Below, piece by piece: positions 7,356 through 14,410 of a stretch of DNA of 61,441 bases. Position 1 is the first letter of the stretch. Each line of letters starts with the position of its first letter. This stretch comes from Lachnospiraceae bacterium (GTDB lineage: Bacteria > Bacillota > Clostridia > Lachnospirales > Lachnospiraceae). The DNA is taken from assembly GCA_902362715.1 (NCBI GenBank), contig CABIXN010000001.1:415528-476968 (forward strand). Reading direction: 5' to 3'. The position numbers and the translations under genes are program-made. The notes under the pieces are model-generated. The model was not told the origin of the DNA, searched no databases, and saw only the letters and a list, made by a program, of their open reading frames with translations.

Positions 7356-8171
7356 ATGACAGAATTAGAAACACTTGCTGTTAAAATCAGAATTGCGGAA
7401 ATGAAATGTTTTAAACAGAGAGGATTTGGCCATGTAGGGGGATCTTTAAGTATTGCAGATGCTTTAGCTGCCCTGTATGGAAAATTGATGAAATATGATC
7501 CCCAACGGCCGGACTGGGCAGACAGAGACTATCTTGTAATGTCTAAAGGCCACTGCGGACCGGGATTATATGCGGCCCTGGCAGTGGAAGGATTCTTCCC
7601 GGAGGAATGGCTTTTAACTTTAAATGAACCTCATACAAGGCTTCCCAGCCACTGTGATAAAAATCTGACCCCGGGAATTGATATGACAACCGGTTCCCTG
7701 GGACAGGGGGCATCCACATCAGCAGGAATGGCTCTTGGGCTGAAATTAGACGGCAGAAAAAATACAGTATATTGTATTCTCGGAGACGGTGAATGTGATG
7801 AAGGACAGGTATGGGAGATGCTTTTGTTTGCAGCTGCAAAGAAACTGGATAATTATGTGGTATTTGTAGATTATAACCGGAAACAGCTGGATGGAAGTAC
7901 CGATGACATACTTTCTTTAGGAGATCTGAGAGAAAAATTTGAGGTGTTCGGATGGTATGCTGTGGATGTAAACGGCAACAATCCGGATGAGATTGCAGAT
8001 GCGGTTTTAAAAGCAAAAGAAGAGCACAAAGACCGTCCGATTGCCGTGATCTTAAATACGAAAAAAGGATATGGCGTGGATTTTATCGAAGCTATGGAAT
8101 TTAATCATCATATCACACTGAACCATGAACAGGCCGATGCGGCAATTGCGCAGTTAGAGGGGAGGCTGTAA
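7356..8171 (+). CDS. Transketolase, N-terminal subunit
   Basis: 271 residues from the ATG at 7356 behind AAAGGAGGGAAAG. The thiamine diphosphate domain is complete: GHVGGSLS, MSKGHCGPGLYA, GSLGQGAS and the GDG...N motif (GDGECDEGQ, then DYNRKQ). It must pair with the C-terminal subunit encoded three bases downstream. Split transketolases are common in clostridia, both in the pentose phosphate pathway and in dedicated catabolic operons such as the sulfoquinovose sulfo-transketolase route. Inside this operon a dedicated two-carbon transfer from a ketose-like intermediate is more likely than a housekeeping role. Confidence 0.9.
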   Translation: MTELETLAVKIRIAEMKCFKQRGFGHVGGSLSIADALAALYGKLMKYDPQRPDWADRDYLVMSKGHCGPGLYAALAVEGFFPEEWLLTLNEPHTRLPSHCDKNLTPGIDMTTGSLGQGASTSAGMALGLKLDGRKNTVYCILGDGECDEGQVWEMLLFAAAKKLDNYVVFVDYNRKQLDGSTDDILSLGDLREKFEVFGWYAVDVNGNNPDEIADAVLKAKEEHKDRPIAVILNTKKGYGVDFIEAMEFNHHITLNHEQADAAIAQLEGRL

Positions 8172-8174
8172 GAC

Positions 8175-9137
8175 ATGATAGAGCTGGCATATAACGGAAA
8201 ACAGGATGAAATAACCATTAAAGACTCCTTTGGGGCTGTACTAGAAGCGTTATTTGAAGAAGATCCGGATGTTATTTATCTGGATGCGGATCTGATGAAT
8301 TCTATGGGGACATACAAGCTTGCCAAAAGGTATCCGGACCGCTGTATAGACTGCGGAATTCAGGAAGCGAATATGATCGGCGTGGCGGCCGGGGCCTCTG
8401 CTGTGGGGAAAAAGCCGTACGTACATACCTTTGGTCCTTTCGCCGGGCGCAGATGCTATGATCAGGTCTTTATCTCTGTGGGATATGCAAAAAACAATGT
8501 CAGAATCATTGGTTCAGATGCCGGTGTAACGGCGGCCTATAATGGCGGAACCCATATGCCTTTTGAGGATATCGCTCTGTATCGGGCAATACCGAGAGCT
8601 ATGATTATAGACGCGGCAGATCAGGTGCAGTTTGAGGCGGCAGTCCGCCAGACCAAAGACCGTGAAGGGGTAACCTATATCCGCTGCCCCAGAAAGGGCT
8701 GCACGAAAGTGTACGGAAGCAAAACAGAATTTATATTTGGGAAAGCAAATGTATTAAAAGAAGGGACGGACTGTGCTGTCATTGCAAGCGGAATTATGAC
8801 AGCCGAGGCTTTAAATGCGGCGGAACATCTGGAAAAAGAAGGAATTAAGATTGCAGTAATTGATCCTGTTACCATCAAGCCTCTGGATGAAGAAACGGTT
8901 CTTTCCTATGCAGAAAAATGCGGCGCCGTAGTTACTGCTGAAAATGCTACTGTAGTTGGAGGGCTTGGCAGTGCAGTATGCGAGCTTCTGGGAGAAAAAT
9001 GCCCGGTTCCGATAAAGCGGATCGGGGTGCAGGACCTGTACGGTGAAGTGGGTGATGTAAATTATTTAAAAGAACGCTTCGGACTGACCGCCAAAGATCT
9101 GATGAACGCAGTAAAAGAAATAATTGCCCGCAAATAA
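8175..9137 (+). CDS. Transketolase, C-terminal subunit
   Basis: 320 residues: pyrimidine-binding domain with the cofactor-activating Glu in CGIQEANMIG, followed by the transketolase C-terminal domain from about residue 190 (VIASGIMTAEAL...VIDPVTIKPLD). It forms the active site with the preceding N-terminal subunit. Only three bases separate the genes, suggesting coupled translation and a fixed stoichiometry. No truncation is visible. Confidence 0.9.
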   Translation: MIELAYNGKQDEITIKDSFGAVLEALFEEDPDVIYLDADLMNSMGTYKLAKRYPDRCIDCGIQEANMIGVAAGASAVGKKPYVHTFGPFAGRRCYDQVFISVGYAKNNVRIIGSDAGVTAAYNGGTHMPFEDIALYRAIPRAMIIDAADQVQFEAAVRQTKDREGVTYIRCPRKGCTKVYGSKTEFIFGKANVLKEGTDCAVIASGIMTAEALNAAEHLEKEGIKIAVIDPVTIKPLDEETVLSYAEKCGAVVTAENATVVGGLGSAVCELLGEKCPVPIKRIGVQDLYGEVGDVNYLKERFGLTAKDLMNAVKEIIARK

Positions 9138-9159
9138 AAACGATAAGGAGAGCAAAAGG

Positions 9160-9927
9160 ATGAAAGAATTATTTACCCTGGAAGGGAAAAATGCCATTGT
9201 AATCGGCGGTGCCGGAGGAATTGGAGCAGCAATTGCAGAAGCATTTGCATTTTATGGGGCGGATGTATCTATTGCAAGCAGAAAAATGGAAAATCTGCTG
9301 CAGACAAAAGACAACATTAAAAAAAGCACAGGAAAGGATGTATCCGTTTATACCGTAGATGCGTCCAAAGAAGAAAGTATTATTGCACTGGTGGATACCG
9401 TTCTGGCAGACAAAGATCATATTGATATTCTTGTGAATTCACAAGGGTATAATGTGAAATATCATATTACAGAGCTTCCGGTTGAAATTATGGAAGGCAT
9501 GATGAATGTAAATGTTATTGGGATTGCAATGCTTTGTAAACATTTTGGAAAACATATGAAAGACCGGGGATATGGAAGAATTATCAATGTATCTTCTACC
9601 AGAGGAAGCCGGGCGTGTCTTGGTGGAAATGCAAGCTACTGTACCACAAAGGGAGCGCTGGATATGCTTACCAGGACTCTTGCCTGCGATCTTGGTCCGG
9701 AAGTAACCGTTAATGCCATCGGACCTACCAATACGGTGACGCCAATGATGGAAGGACTGATTAAAGAGCATCCGGAAATTTTACATCTGGGGGATGATAA
9801 ACCGCTGCAGAGAATTGGAAGGGTAGAAGACTGTATGGGACCGGCTGTATTTCTGGCGTCAGAGGCAGCAGGATTTGTTACCGGCCAGATTCTGTATGTA
9901 GACGGCGGTATGACCGCAATCGGATAA
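9160..9927 (+). CDS. Short-chain dehydrogenase/reductase
   Basis: 255 residues from the ATG at 9160 (AAGGAG upstream). Classical SDR: glycine-rich GGAGGIGAAIA near residue 15, NSQGYN, catalytic Ser in NVSSTRG, Y-x-x-x-K in SYCTTKGAL, and a typical C-terminus GQILYVDGGMTAIG. Closest in appearance to gluconate 5-dehydrogenase or 3-oxoacyl reductases. In this operon it probably oxidises or reduces a hydroxy/keto acid intermediate. Cofactor preference is unclear: an SRK motif after strand 2 hints at NADP(H). Confidence 0.85.
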   Translation: MKELFTLEGKNAIVIGGAGGIGAAIAEAFAFYGADVSIASRKMENLLQTKDNIKKSTGKDVSVYTVDASKEESIIALVDTVLADKDHIDILVNSQGYNVKYHITELPVEIMEGMMNVNVIGIAMLCKHFGKHMKDRGYGRIINVSSTRGSRACLGGNASYCTTKGALDMLTRTLACDLGPEVTVNAIGPTNTVTPMMEGLIKEHPEILHLGDDKPLQRIGRVEDCMGPAVFLASEAAGFVTGQILYVDGGMTAIG

Positions 9928-9954
9928 ATATTCAGGAATGGGAGGAGTATAAAG

Positions 9955-10872
9955 ATGCAGCTGAAAACATTGCAGGATCTGCTGCCTTACTGTATGGAAC
10001 ACATACCGGTAAAAACGCTGGCCGTTATCAAAGGGGAAGATGATCATACATTAGCGGCAGCCGCCCGGGCAAAACATGCAGGTGTGATCAGAGTGGTGCT
10101 GATTGGAGAAACAGCAAAAATAAACCCTCTATTAGAGAAAATCGGAGAAAAGCCCTCAGATTATGAAATCATAGAAGCCATAGAAGCTAAAGAAGCTGTT
10201 GCATGTGCCCTTTCCCTGGTACATGCGGGGCAGGCGGATTTTCTTATGAAGGGAACCGTTGAAACAAAGGATTTAATGAAACAGATTGTTGCAAAAGAAT
10301 CCGGAATGCGCACGGGAAGACTTATGTCCAAGTTTGATTTTATTGAAAATCCGGGCTATCACAAATTGGTAGCCCTCTCTGACTCTGCATTAAATCCGAA
10401 GCCGGATCTTATGGCAAAAAAACAGATCATTCAAAATTCCTTGGAAGTACTTTATTCTATGGGGATTTATAAACCAAAGGTTGCGGTGCTTGCTGCGGCG
10501 GAAACCTTAAATCCCAAACTCCAGGAAAGTACAGATGCCTGGGAGTTAAAACAGATGTGGGAGCGGGGAGAATTTACGGACTGCTATCTGGAAGGCCCCA
10601 TTTCCATTGATCTGGCTCTGGAAAAAGAATCGGTAAGAATTAAAAACTATGGCAGTCCGGTAGGCGGTGATGCAGACCTTTTAATCTGTCCGGATCTGGT
10701 ATCGGGAAATCTTATGGGAAAAGGAATGACCATTACAGGCGCCAAAGCCGCCGGCATTATTGTAGGGGCCAAGGTTCCTATTGTTCTGATGTCAAGGGCT
10801 GCAAAAGTAGAAGACAAATTTCAGTCCATTATTTTGGGGGCCATTGCAGCGCAGAAGGGAGTGCAGGGATGA
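9955..10872 (+). CDS. ptb: Phosphate acyltransferase, phosphate butyryltransferase type
   Basis: 305 residues, phosphate acetyl/butyryltransferase fold. Recognisable segments are LMKGTVETKDLMKQIV, RTGRLMSKFDF, GPISIDLAL and the C-terminal NLMGKGMTITGAKAAGIIVGA without a long run of divergence. It exchanges CoA for phosphate on a short-chain acyl-CoA. It overlaps the kinase gene by four bases (ATGA), the standard ptb-buk pair, which conserves one ATP per acyl-CoA. In this setting the acyl group may be a BKACE or thiolase product rather than butyryl. A GGGAGGAG site precedes the ATG. Confidence 0.88.
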   Translation: MQLKTLQDLLPYCMEHIPVKTLAVIKGEDDHTLAAAARAKHAGVIRVVLIGETAKINPLLEKIGEKPSDYEIIEAIEAKEAVACALSLVHAGQADFLMKGTVETKDLMKQIVAKESGMRTGRLMSKFDFIENPGYHKLVALSDSALNPKPDLMAKKQIIQNSLEVLYSMGIYKPKVAVLAAAETLNPKLQESTDAWELKQMWERGEFTDCYLEGPISIDLALEKESVRIKNYGSPVGGDADLLICPDLVSGNLMGKGMTITGAKAAGIIVGAKVPIVLMSRAAKVEDKFQSIILGAIAAQKGVQG

Positions 10873-11954
10873 AAGAAATCAATTTGCTTGTTATTAATCC
10901 GGGTTCTACTTCAACAAAAATTTCTGTTTTTGAAAACGGAACAGAGGTTTACCGGAAAAATCTTGTGCATTCCGCCGGAGAGATTGAAAAATATAAAAAG
11001 ATTACGGACCAGACCCCTTTTCGAAAGGCAGAGGTAGAAAAATTTTTAACGGAAATACATTATGATCTTTCAAAACTGACAGCCATTGCCTGCAGAGGGG
11101 GTTCTCTGCCGCCCATTCATACCGGGGCCTATGAAGTAAATGATGAGATGATTGATGTGTTAAAGCACAGGCCCAGCGGACAGCATGCTTCAACACTGGC
11201 GGCTCTGATCGGTTATGAGATCGCCCGGAAACTGGGAATTAAAGCATATATTTATGATGGCAACACGGCAGATGAGATGGAAGATCTTCCAAGGATTTCC
11301 GGTTGTCCCCTGGTAGAAAAACTCAGTATGGGGCATATTTTAAATACCAAAGCTGTTGGCCGGATGTATGCAGAAACTATTGGAAAAGCTTATGAGGAAT
11401 TAAACCTGATTCTGGTACATACCGGGGGCGGCATCAGTATCGGTCTTCACAAAAAAGGCGTGATTGCGGATATTATGACAGATGAGGATGGAACCATGTC
11501 ACCGGAACGAGCCGGTGCGCTGCCAAGCATCGGCATGGCAAAGCTTTGTTTTTCCGGGGATTACACCTTTGATGAGGTCAGTGCCATGGTAAGGGGAAAA
11601 GGCGGACTCACCGCATATCTTGGAACCAATGATGTCAGGGAAGTAGAACAGCGTATTCTGGAAGGTGATGCTTATGCCGGACTGGTGTACGATGCGATGA
11701 TTTATCAGACGGCTAAGGGAATCGGTGCACTTGCTGCTGCTGTAAACGGAGAAGTGGACGGAATTATTATTACCGGTGGAATTGCAAATTCTGAAATGTT
11801 TATCAGTAAACTGAAAAAACGTGTGGAATTTATTCATCCGGTTACCGTGATTCCCGGTGAATATGAGATGGAAGCTTTGGCGGCGGGAATTACCCGTGTA
11901 TTAAAAGGGGAGGAGACTGCCCGGCAATACAGAGAACAGGAACCGTTAAGGTAG
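10869..11954 (+). CDS. buk: Butyrate kinase-type acyl kinase
   Basis: 361 residues of the ASKHA acetate/butyrate kinase family. The N-terminal phosphate motif NPGSTSTKISVFENG, the LVHTGGGISIGLH segment and the adenosine motif GIIITGGIANS are intact. It turns acyl phosphate plus ADP into carboxylate plus ATP. It follows ptb with a four-base overlap. Because it lies in the middle of the catabolic operon rather than beside butyryl-CoA synthesis genes, it is probably a pathway-specific ATP-yielding step. Confidence 0.9.
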   Translation: MKEINLLVINPGSTSTKISVFENGTEVYRKNLVHSAGEIEKYKKITDQTPFRKAEVEKFLTEIHYDLSKLTAIACRGGSLPPIHTGAYEVNDEMIDVLKHRPSGQHASTLAALIGYEIARKLGIKAYIYDGNTADEMEDLPRISGCPLVEKLSMGHILNTKAVGRMYAETIGKAYEELNLILVHTGGGISIGLHKKGVIADIMTDEDGTMSPERAGALPSIGMAKLCFSGDYTFDEVSAMVRGKGGLTAYLGTNDVREVEQRILEGDAYAGLVYDAMIYQTAKGIGALAAAVNGEVDGIIITGGIANSEMFISKLKKRVEFIHPVTVIPGEYEMEALAAGITRVLKGEETARQYREQEPLR

Positions 11955-11970
11955 AAAAGAGGATAAAGGG

Positions 11971-13140
11971 ATGAAAAAGGAAGCGGTAATTATTTCTGCG
12001 GCCAGAACTCCTGTGGGCCGGATGCGTGGAGCGCTGGCCGGCGTGGCGGCGACAGATCTGGGAGCGCTGGTGATGAAGGCAGCAGTAGAAAGAGCCGGTA
12101 TTTTACCGGAGCAGATAGATGATGTGATTTTTGGAAATCTTGGAAATAACCAGTATGCCAATCTTGCCAGAGTTGCGGCGCTGAAAGCCGGATTTCCGGT
12201 AAGTGTGCCGGGATTCACCATAGACAGACAGTGCTCCTCAGGATTAAATGCCATTGCGCTGGCGGCAATGATGATAGAATCCGGTCATGGAGAGGTTTTT
12301 GTTGCAGGAGGTGTGGAAAGCGATTCCTCAAGGCCGAATCTTTTAGCAAGACCGACGCAGGCTTATCAATTAAATCCGCCGGAATGGCTGACCCGTTATA
12401 CGGCGCCGGAAGGCATGAACTTCAGTATGGGAGAAACAGCCGAAAATCTATGTGATAAATACCAGATTACTAGAGAGCAATGCGATGCCTTTGCACAGGA
12501 GAGCCACAGGAGGGCGGCAAGAGCAGCAAAAGACGAAGTGTTTCAGGAACAGATTGTTCCTGTCCCTGTCACAGATAGAAAAGGAAATATCACAGAAGTT
12601 ACAAAAGATGAGTGTATCCGGCCGGATACAACTATGGAAACTCTTGCCGGATTGAAGCCTGTTTTTCGTAAGGACGGCCGGATCACAGCGGGAACCAGTT
12701 CTCCTATGAGTGACGGGGCCGGGGCAGTGGTTGTTATGGAAAAGCAAAGAGCTTTGAAAGAAAATAAAAAAATCCGGGCGCAGTTTGTGGATTTTGCGGT
12801 GACAGGGTGCGATCCTTCCATTATGGGCATTGGTCCGGTGGAAGCTGTCAGAAAACTGTTAAAGCAGAATGGTCTTACATTACAGGACATTGACCTTATT
12901 GAATTAAATGAGGCATTTGCTTCTCAGTCTCTTGCCTGTATTCAGGAACTGGGACTTGATACAGATAAGGTAAATGTCAATGGAGGCGCGCTGGCCCTTG
13001 GGCATCCGTTGGCCGGAACCGGCGGAATACTTACTACTAAGCTGATATATGAGATGGAAGCCCGCAGGGCCGGATATGGCATCGTAAGCTTTTGCATGGC
13101 CGGGGGACAGGGTGCCGCGGCACTGTTGAAACGGATTTAG
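11971..13140 (+). CDS. Acetyl-CoA C-acyltransferase (thiolase)
   Basis: 389 residues, typical of degradative/biosynthetic thiolases. The nucleophilic C88 lies in DRQCSSGLNA, the His in GGALALGHPLAGTGG, and the second Cys in SFCMAGGQGAA. It splits a 3-ketoacyl-CoA with CoA, or condenses acetyl-CoA units. In the operon it could thiolyse acetoacetyl-CoA or a longer ketoacyl-CoA derived from the BKACE product. No CoA-transferase or CoA ligase to activate free acetoacetate is encoded here, so that step would have to come from elsewhere. Confidence 0.9.
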   Translation: MKKEAVIISAARTPVGRMRGALAGVAATDLGALVMKAAVERAGILPEQIDDVIFGNLGNNQYANLARVAALKAGFPVSVPGFTIDRQCSSGLNAIALAAMMIESGHGEVFVAGGVESDSSRPNLLARPTQAYQLNPPEWLTRYTAPEGMNFSMGETAENLCDKYQITREQCDAFAQESHRRAARAAKDEVFQEQIVPVPVTDRKGNITEVTKDECIRPDTTMETLAGLKPVFRKDGRITAGTSSPMSDGAGAVVVMEKQRALKENKKIRAQFVDFAVTGCDPSIMGIGPVEAVRKLLKQNGLTLQDIDLIELNEAFASQSLACIQELGLDTDKVNVNGGALALGHPLAGTGGILTTKLIYEMEARRAGYGIVSFCMAGGQGAAALLKRI

Positions 13141-13156
13141 GATGGGGAGAAACGGA

Positions 13157-14101
13157 ATGAGAGAAATTAAGCAAATAGCCGTCTTTGGAGCCGGTAAAAT
13201 GGGAAGTGGAATTGCCCAGCTGTTTGCCACAGGAAAGTACCCGGTATATTTGTGGGCATTTGATGAGGCAGAAAAAGAAAGAGCTCTTAAAACTATGAAA
13301 GAAAATCTGCAGCTTCTGGCAGAAAATGATATTCTTTCACCAGAGGAAATACCGGATATTTTAAATCGAATAAAAATTACTACAGATTTTGAAGAAGTGG
13401 CGTTCAGCGCAGATCTGGCTGTTGAATGTATTCTTGAAAATATGGAATTAAAGCAGGAGTTTTTTAAAAACCTTGACAGTATAGTACCGGAAGATGTAAT
13501 TTTGTGTACCAATACATCCGCCATGAGTATTACAGAGATTGCTTCAAAGTCAGAACATAAGGAGCGTATCATCGGAACTCATTTCTGGAATCCTCCGTAT
13601 TTAATTCCTCTGGTAGAAGTAGTAAAAACAGTACATGTGGCAGAGGGGATTGCTGAAATTGTATGTGATACGCTGCGGGGCATAGGGAAAAAACCCATTG
13701 TGGCAAAAAAAGATGTTCCGGGATTTATTGCCAACAGAATGCAGAATGCTCTTGGGAGAGAAGCGCTTTCTATTGTGCAGAATGGGCTGGCAGATCCGAA
13801 AGATGTAGATGATGCTGTAAAATACGGATTTGGTATGCGTCTTGGCAGTATCGGTCCTATTGAGCAGATTGATGCCATTGGCATAGATTTGTGTATTAAT
13901 ATTGGAGATTATCTGTTTCAGGATCTTGAAGATTCCAAGGAGGCACTGCCTATCTTAAAAGAAAAAGCATCCCGAAAAGAGTTAGGATTTAAAACCGGAG
14001 GCGTTGGAATTCAGACCTGGACACAGGAACAGATGAAGGAATATAACGAGAGAACCATCAGAGATCTGATAAAGATCGGAAAAGCATTACAGATGTTTTA
14101 A
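13157..14101 (+). CDS. 3-hydroxyacyl-CoA / 3-hydroxyacid dehydrogenase (carnitine dehydrogenase-like motif)
   Basis: 314 residues from the ATG at 13157, chosen because GGGGAG lies eight bases upstream; an in-frame ATG at 13142 has no site. The NAD-binding FGAGKMGSGIAQ opens a Rossmann domain, and the C-terminal helical domain follows from about residue 185. The catalytic His lies in GTHFWNPPYLIPLVEVV. Typical 3-hydroxybutyryl-CoA dehydrogenases read HFFNPVPVM there, whereas the WNPP...IPLVE form recalls L-carnitine and L-gulonate 3-dehydrogenases that act on free 3-hydroxy acids. It may therefore make the beta-keto acid used by the BKACE. Last gene of the operon. Confidence 0.82.
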   Translation: MREIKQIAVFGAGKMGSGIAQLFATGKYPVYLWAFDEAEKERALKTMKENLQLLAENDILSPEEIPDILNRIKITTDFEEVAFSADLAVECILENMELKQEFFKNLDSIVPEDVILCTNTSAMSITEIASKSEHKERIIGTHFWNPPYLIPLVEVVKTVHVAEGIAEIVCDTLRGIGKKPIVAKKDVPGFIANRMQNALGREALSIVQNGLADPKDVDDAVKYGFGMRLGSIGPIEQIDAIGIDLCINIGDYLFQDLEDSKEALPILKEKASRKELGFKTGGVGIQTWTQEQMKEYNERTIRDLIKIGKALQMF

Positions 14102-14181
14102 TATTGCTGATTTTTTCCGGCGGGGTATAAAAGATATATTTTTTATTATCTTTCCCAAAGGATGTAAATTAGACTGCCATG

Positions 14182-14215
14182 AAAAAACAGAAGGCCTCAA
14201 ACCTTCTGTTTTTTA
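14182..14215 (+). terminator. Terminator of the catabolic operon
   Basis: AAAAAACAGAAGG and CCTTCTGTTTTTT form a perfect 13-bp stem around a CCTCAAA loop. Being symmetric in A and T runs, it could work in both directions. The rest of the 309-bp gap to the next gene holds two weaker hairpins (about 14290-14310 and 14314-14352) and the promoter of the TIR gene. Confidence 0.92.
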
Positions 14216-14336
14216 TGAATATAACCAATACCTGCGATTGTAACAAATATCAAAATTGTCAATCCTTGGCAGGACAGAAATATTTGCAGCCCTGATACCC
14301 GCTGCAGGGCGGAATGGTTTTTGTGGACATTTCCGG

Positions 14337-14366
14337 TTGAAGAAAACCATATGGTCCTGATATAAT
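14337..14366 (+). promoter_or_regulatory. Sigma-A promoter of the TIR-LRR gene
   Basis: TTGAAG at 14337-14342 and TATAAT at 14361-14366, 18 bp apart. The predicted start is about 38 bases before the ATG. An inverted repeat ATGGTTTT...AAAACCAT (14314-14349) overlaps the -35 and spacer and could be an operator. Confidence 0.65.
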
Positions 14367-14410
14367 AATATAATATTTGAAAATGGAACATAAAAAACAC
14401 GGGAGTACAT

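Noticed and set aside
7356..9137. Sulfo-transketolase (sulfoquinovose) pathway
   Set aside because: The split transketolase recalls that pathway, but no sulfosugar isomerase, sulfolactaldehyde enzyme or sulfonate transporter is present, and the other operon members do not fit.
14197..14262. Possible minus-strand membrane micro-peptide starting at a TTG in the gap before the TIR gene
   Set aside because: There is no properly spaced ribosome binding site, the frame runs into the operon terminator, and the short hydrophobic stretch is likely chance.
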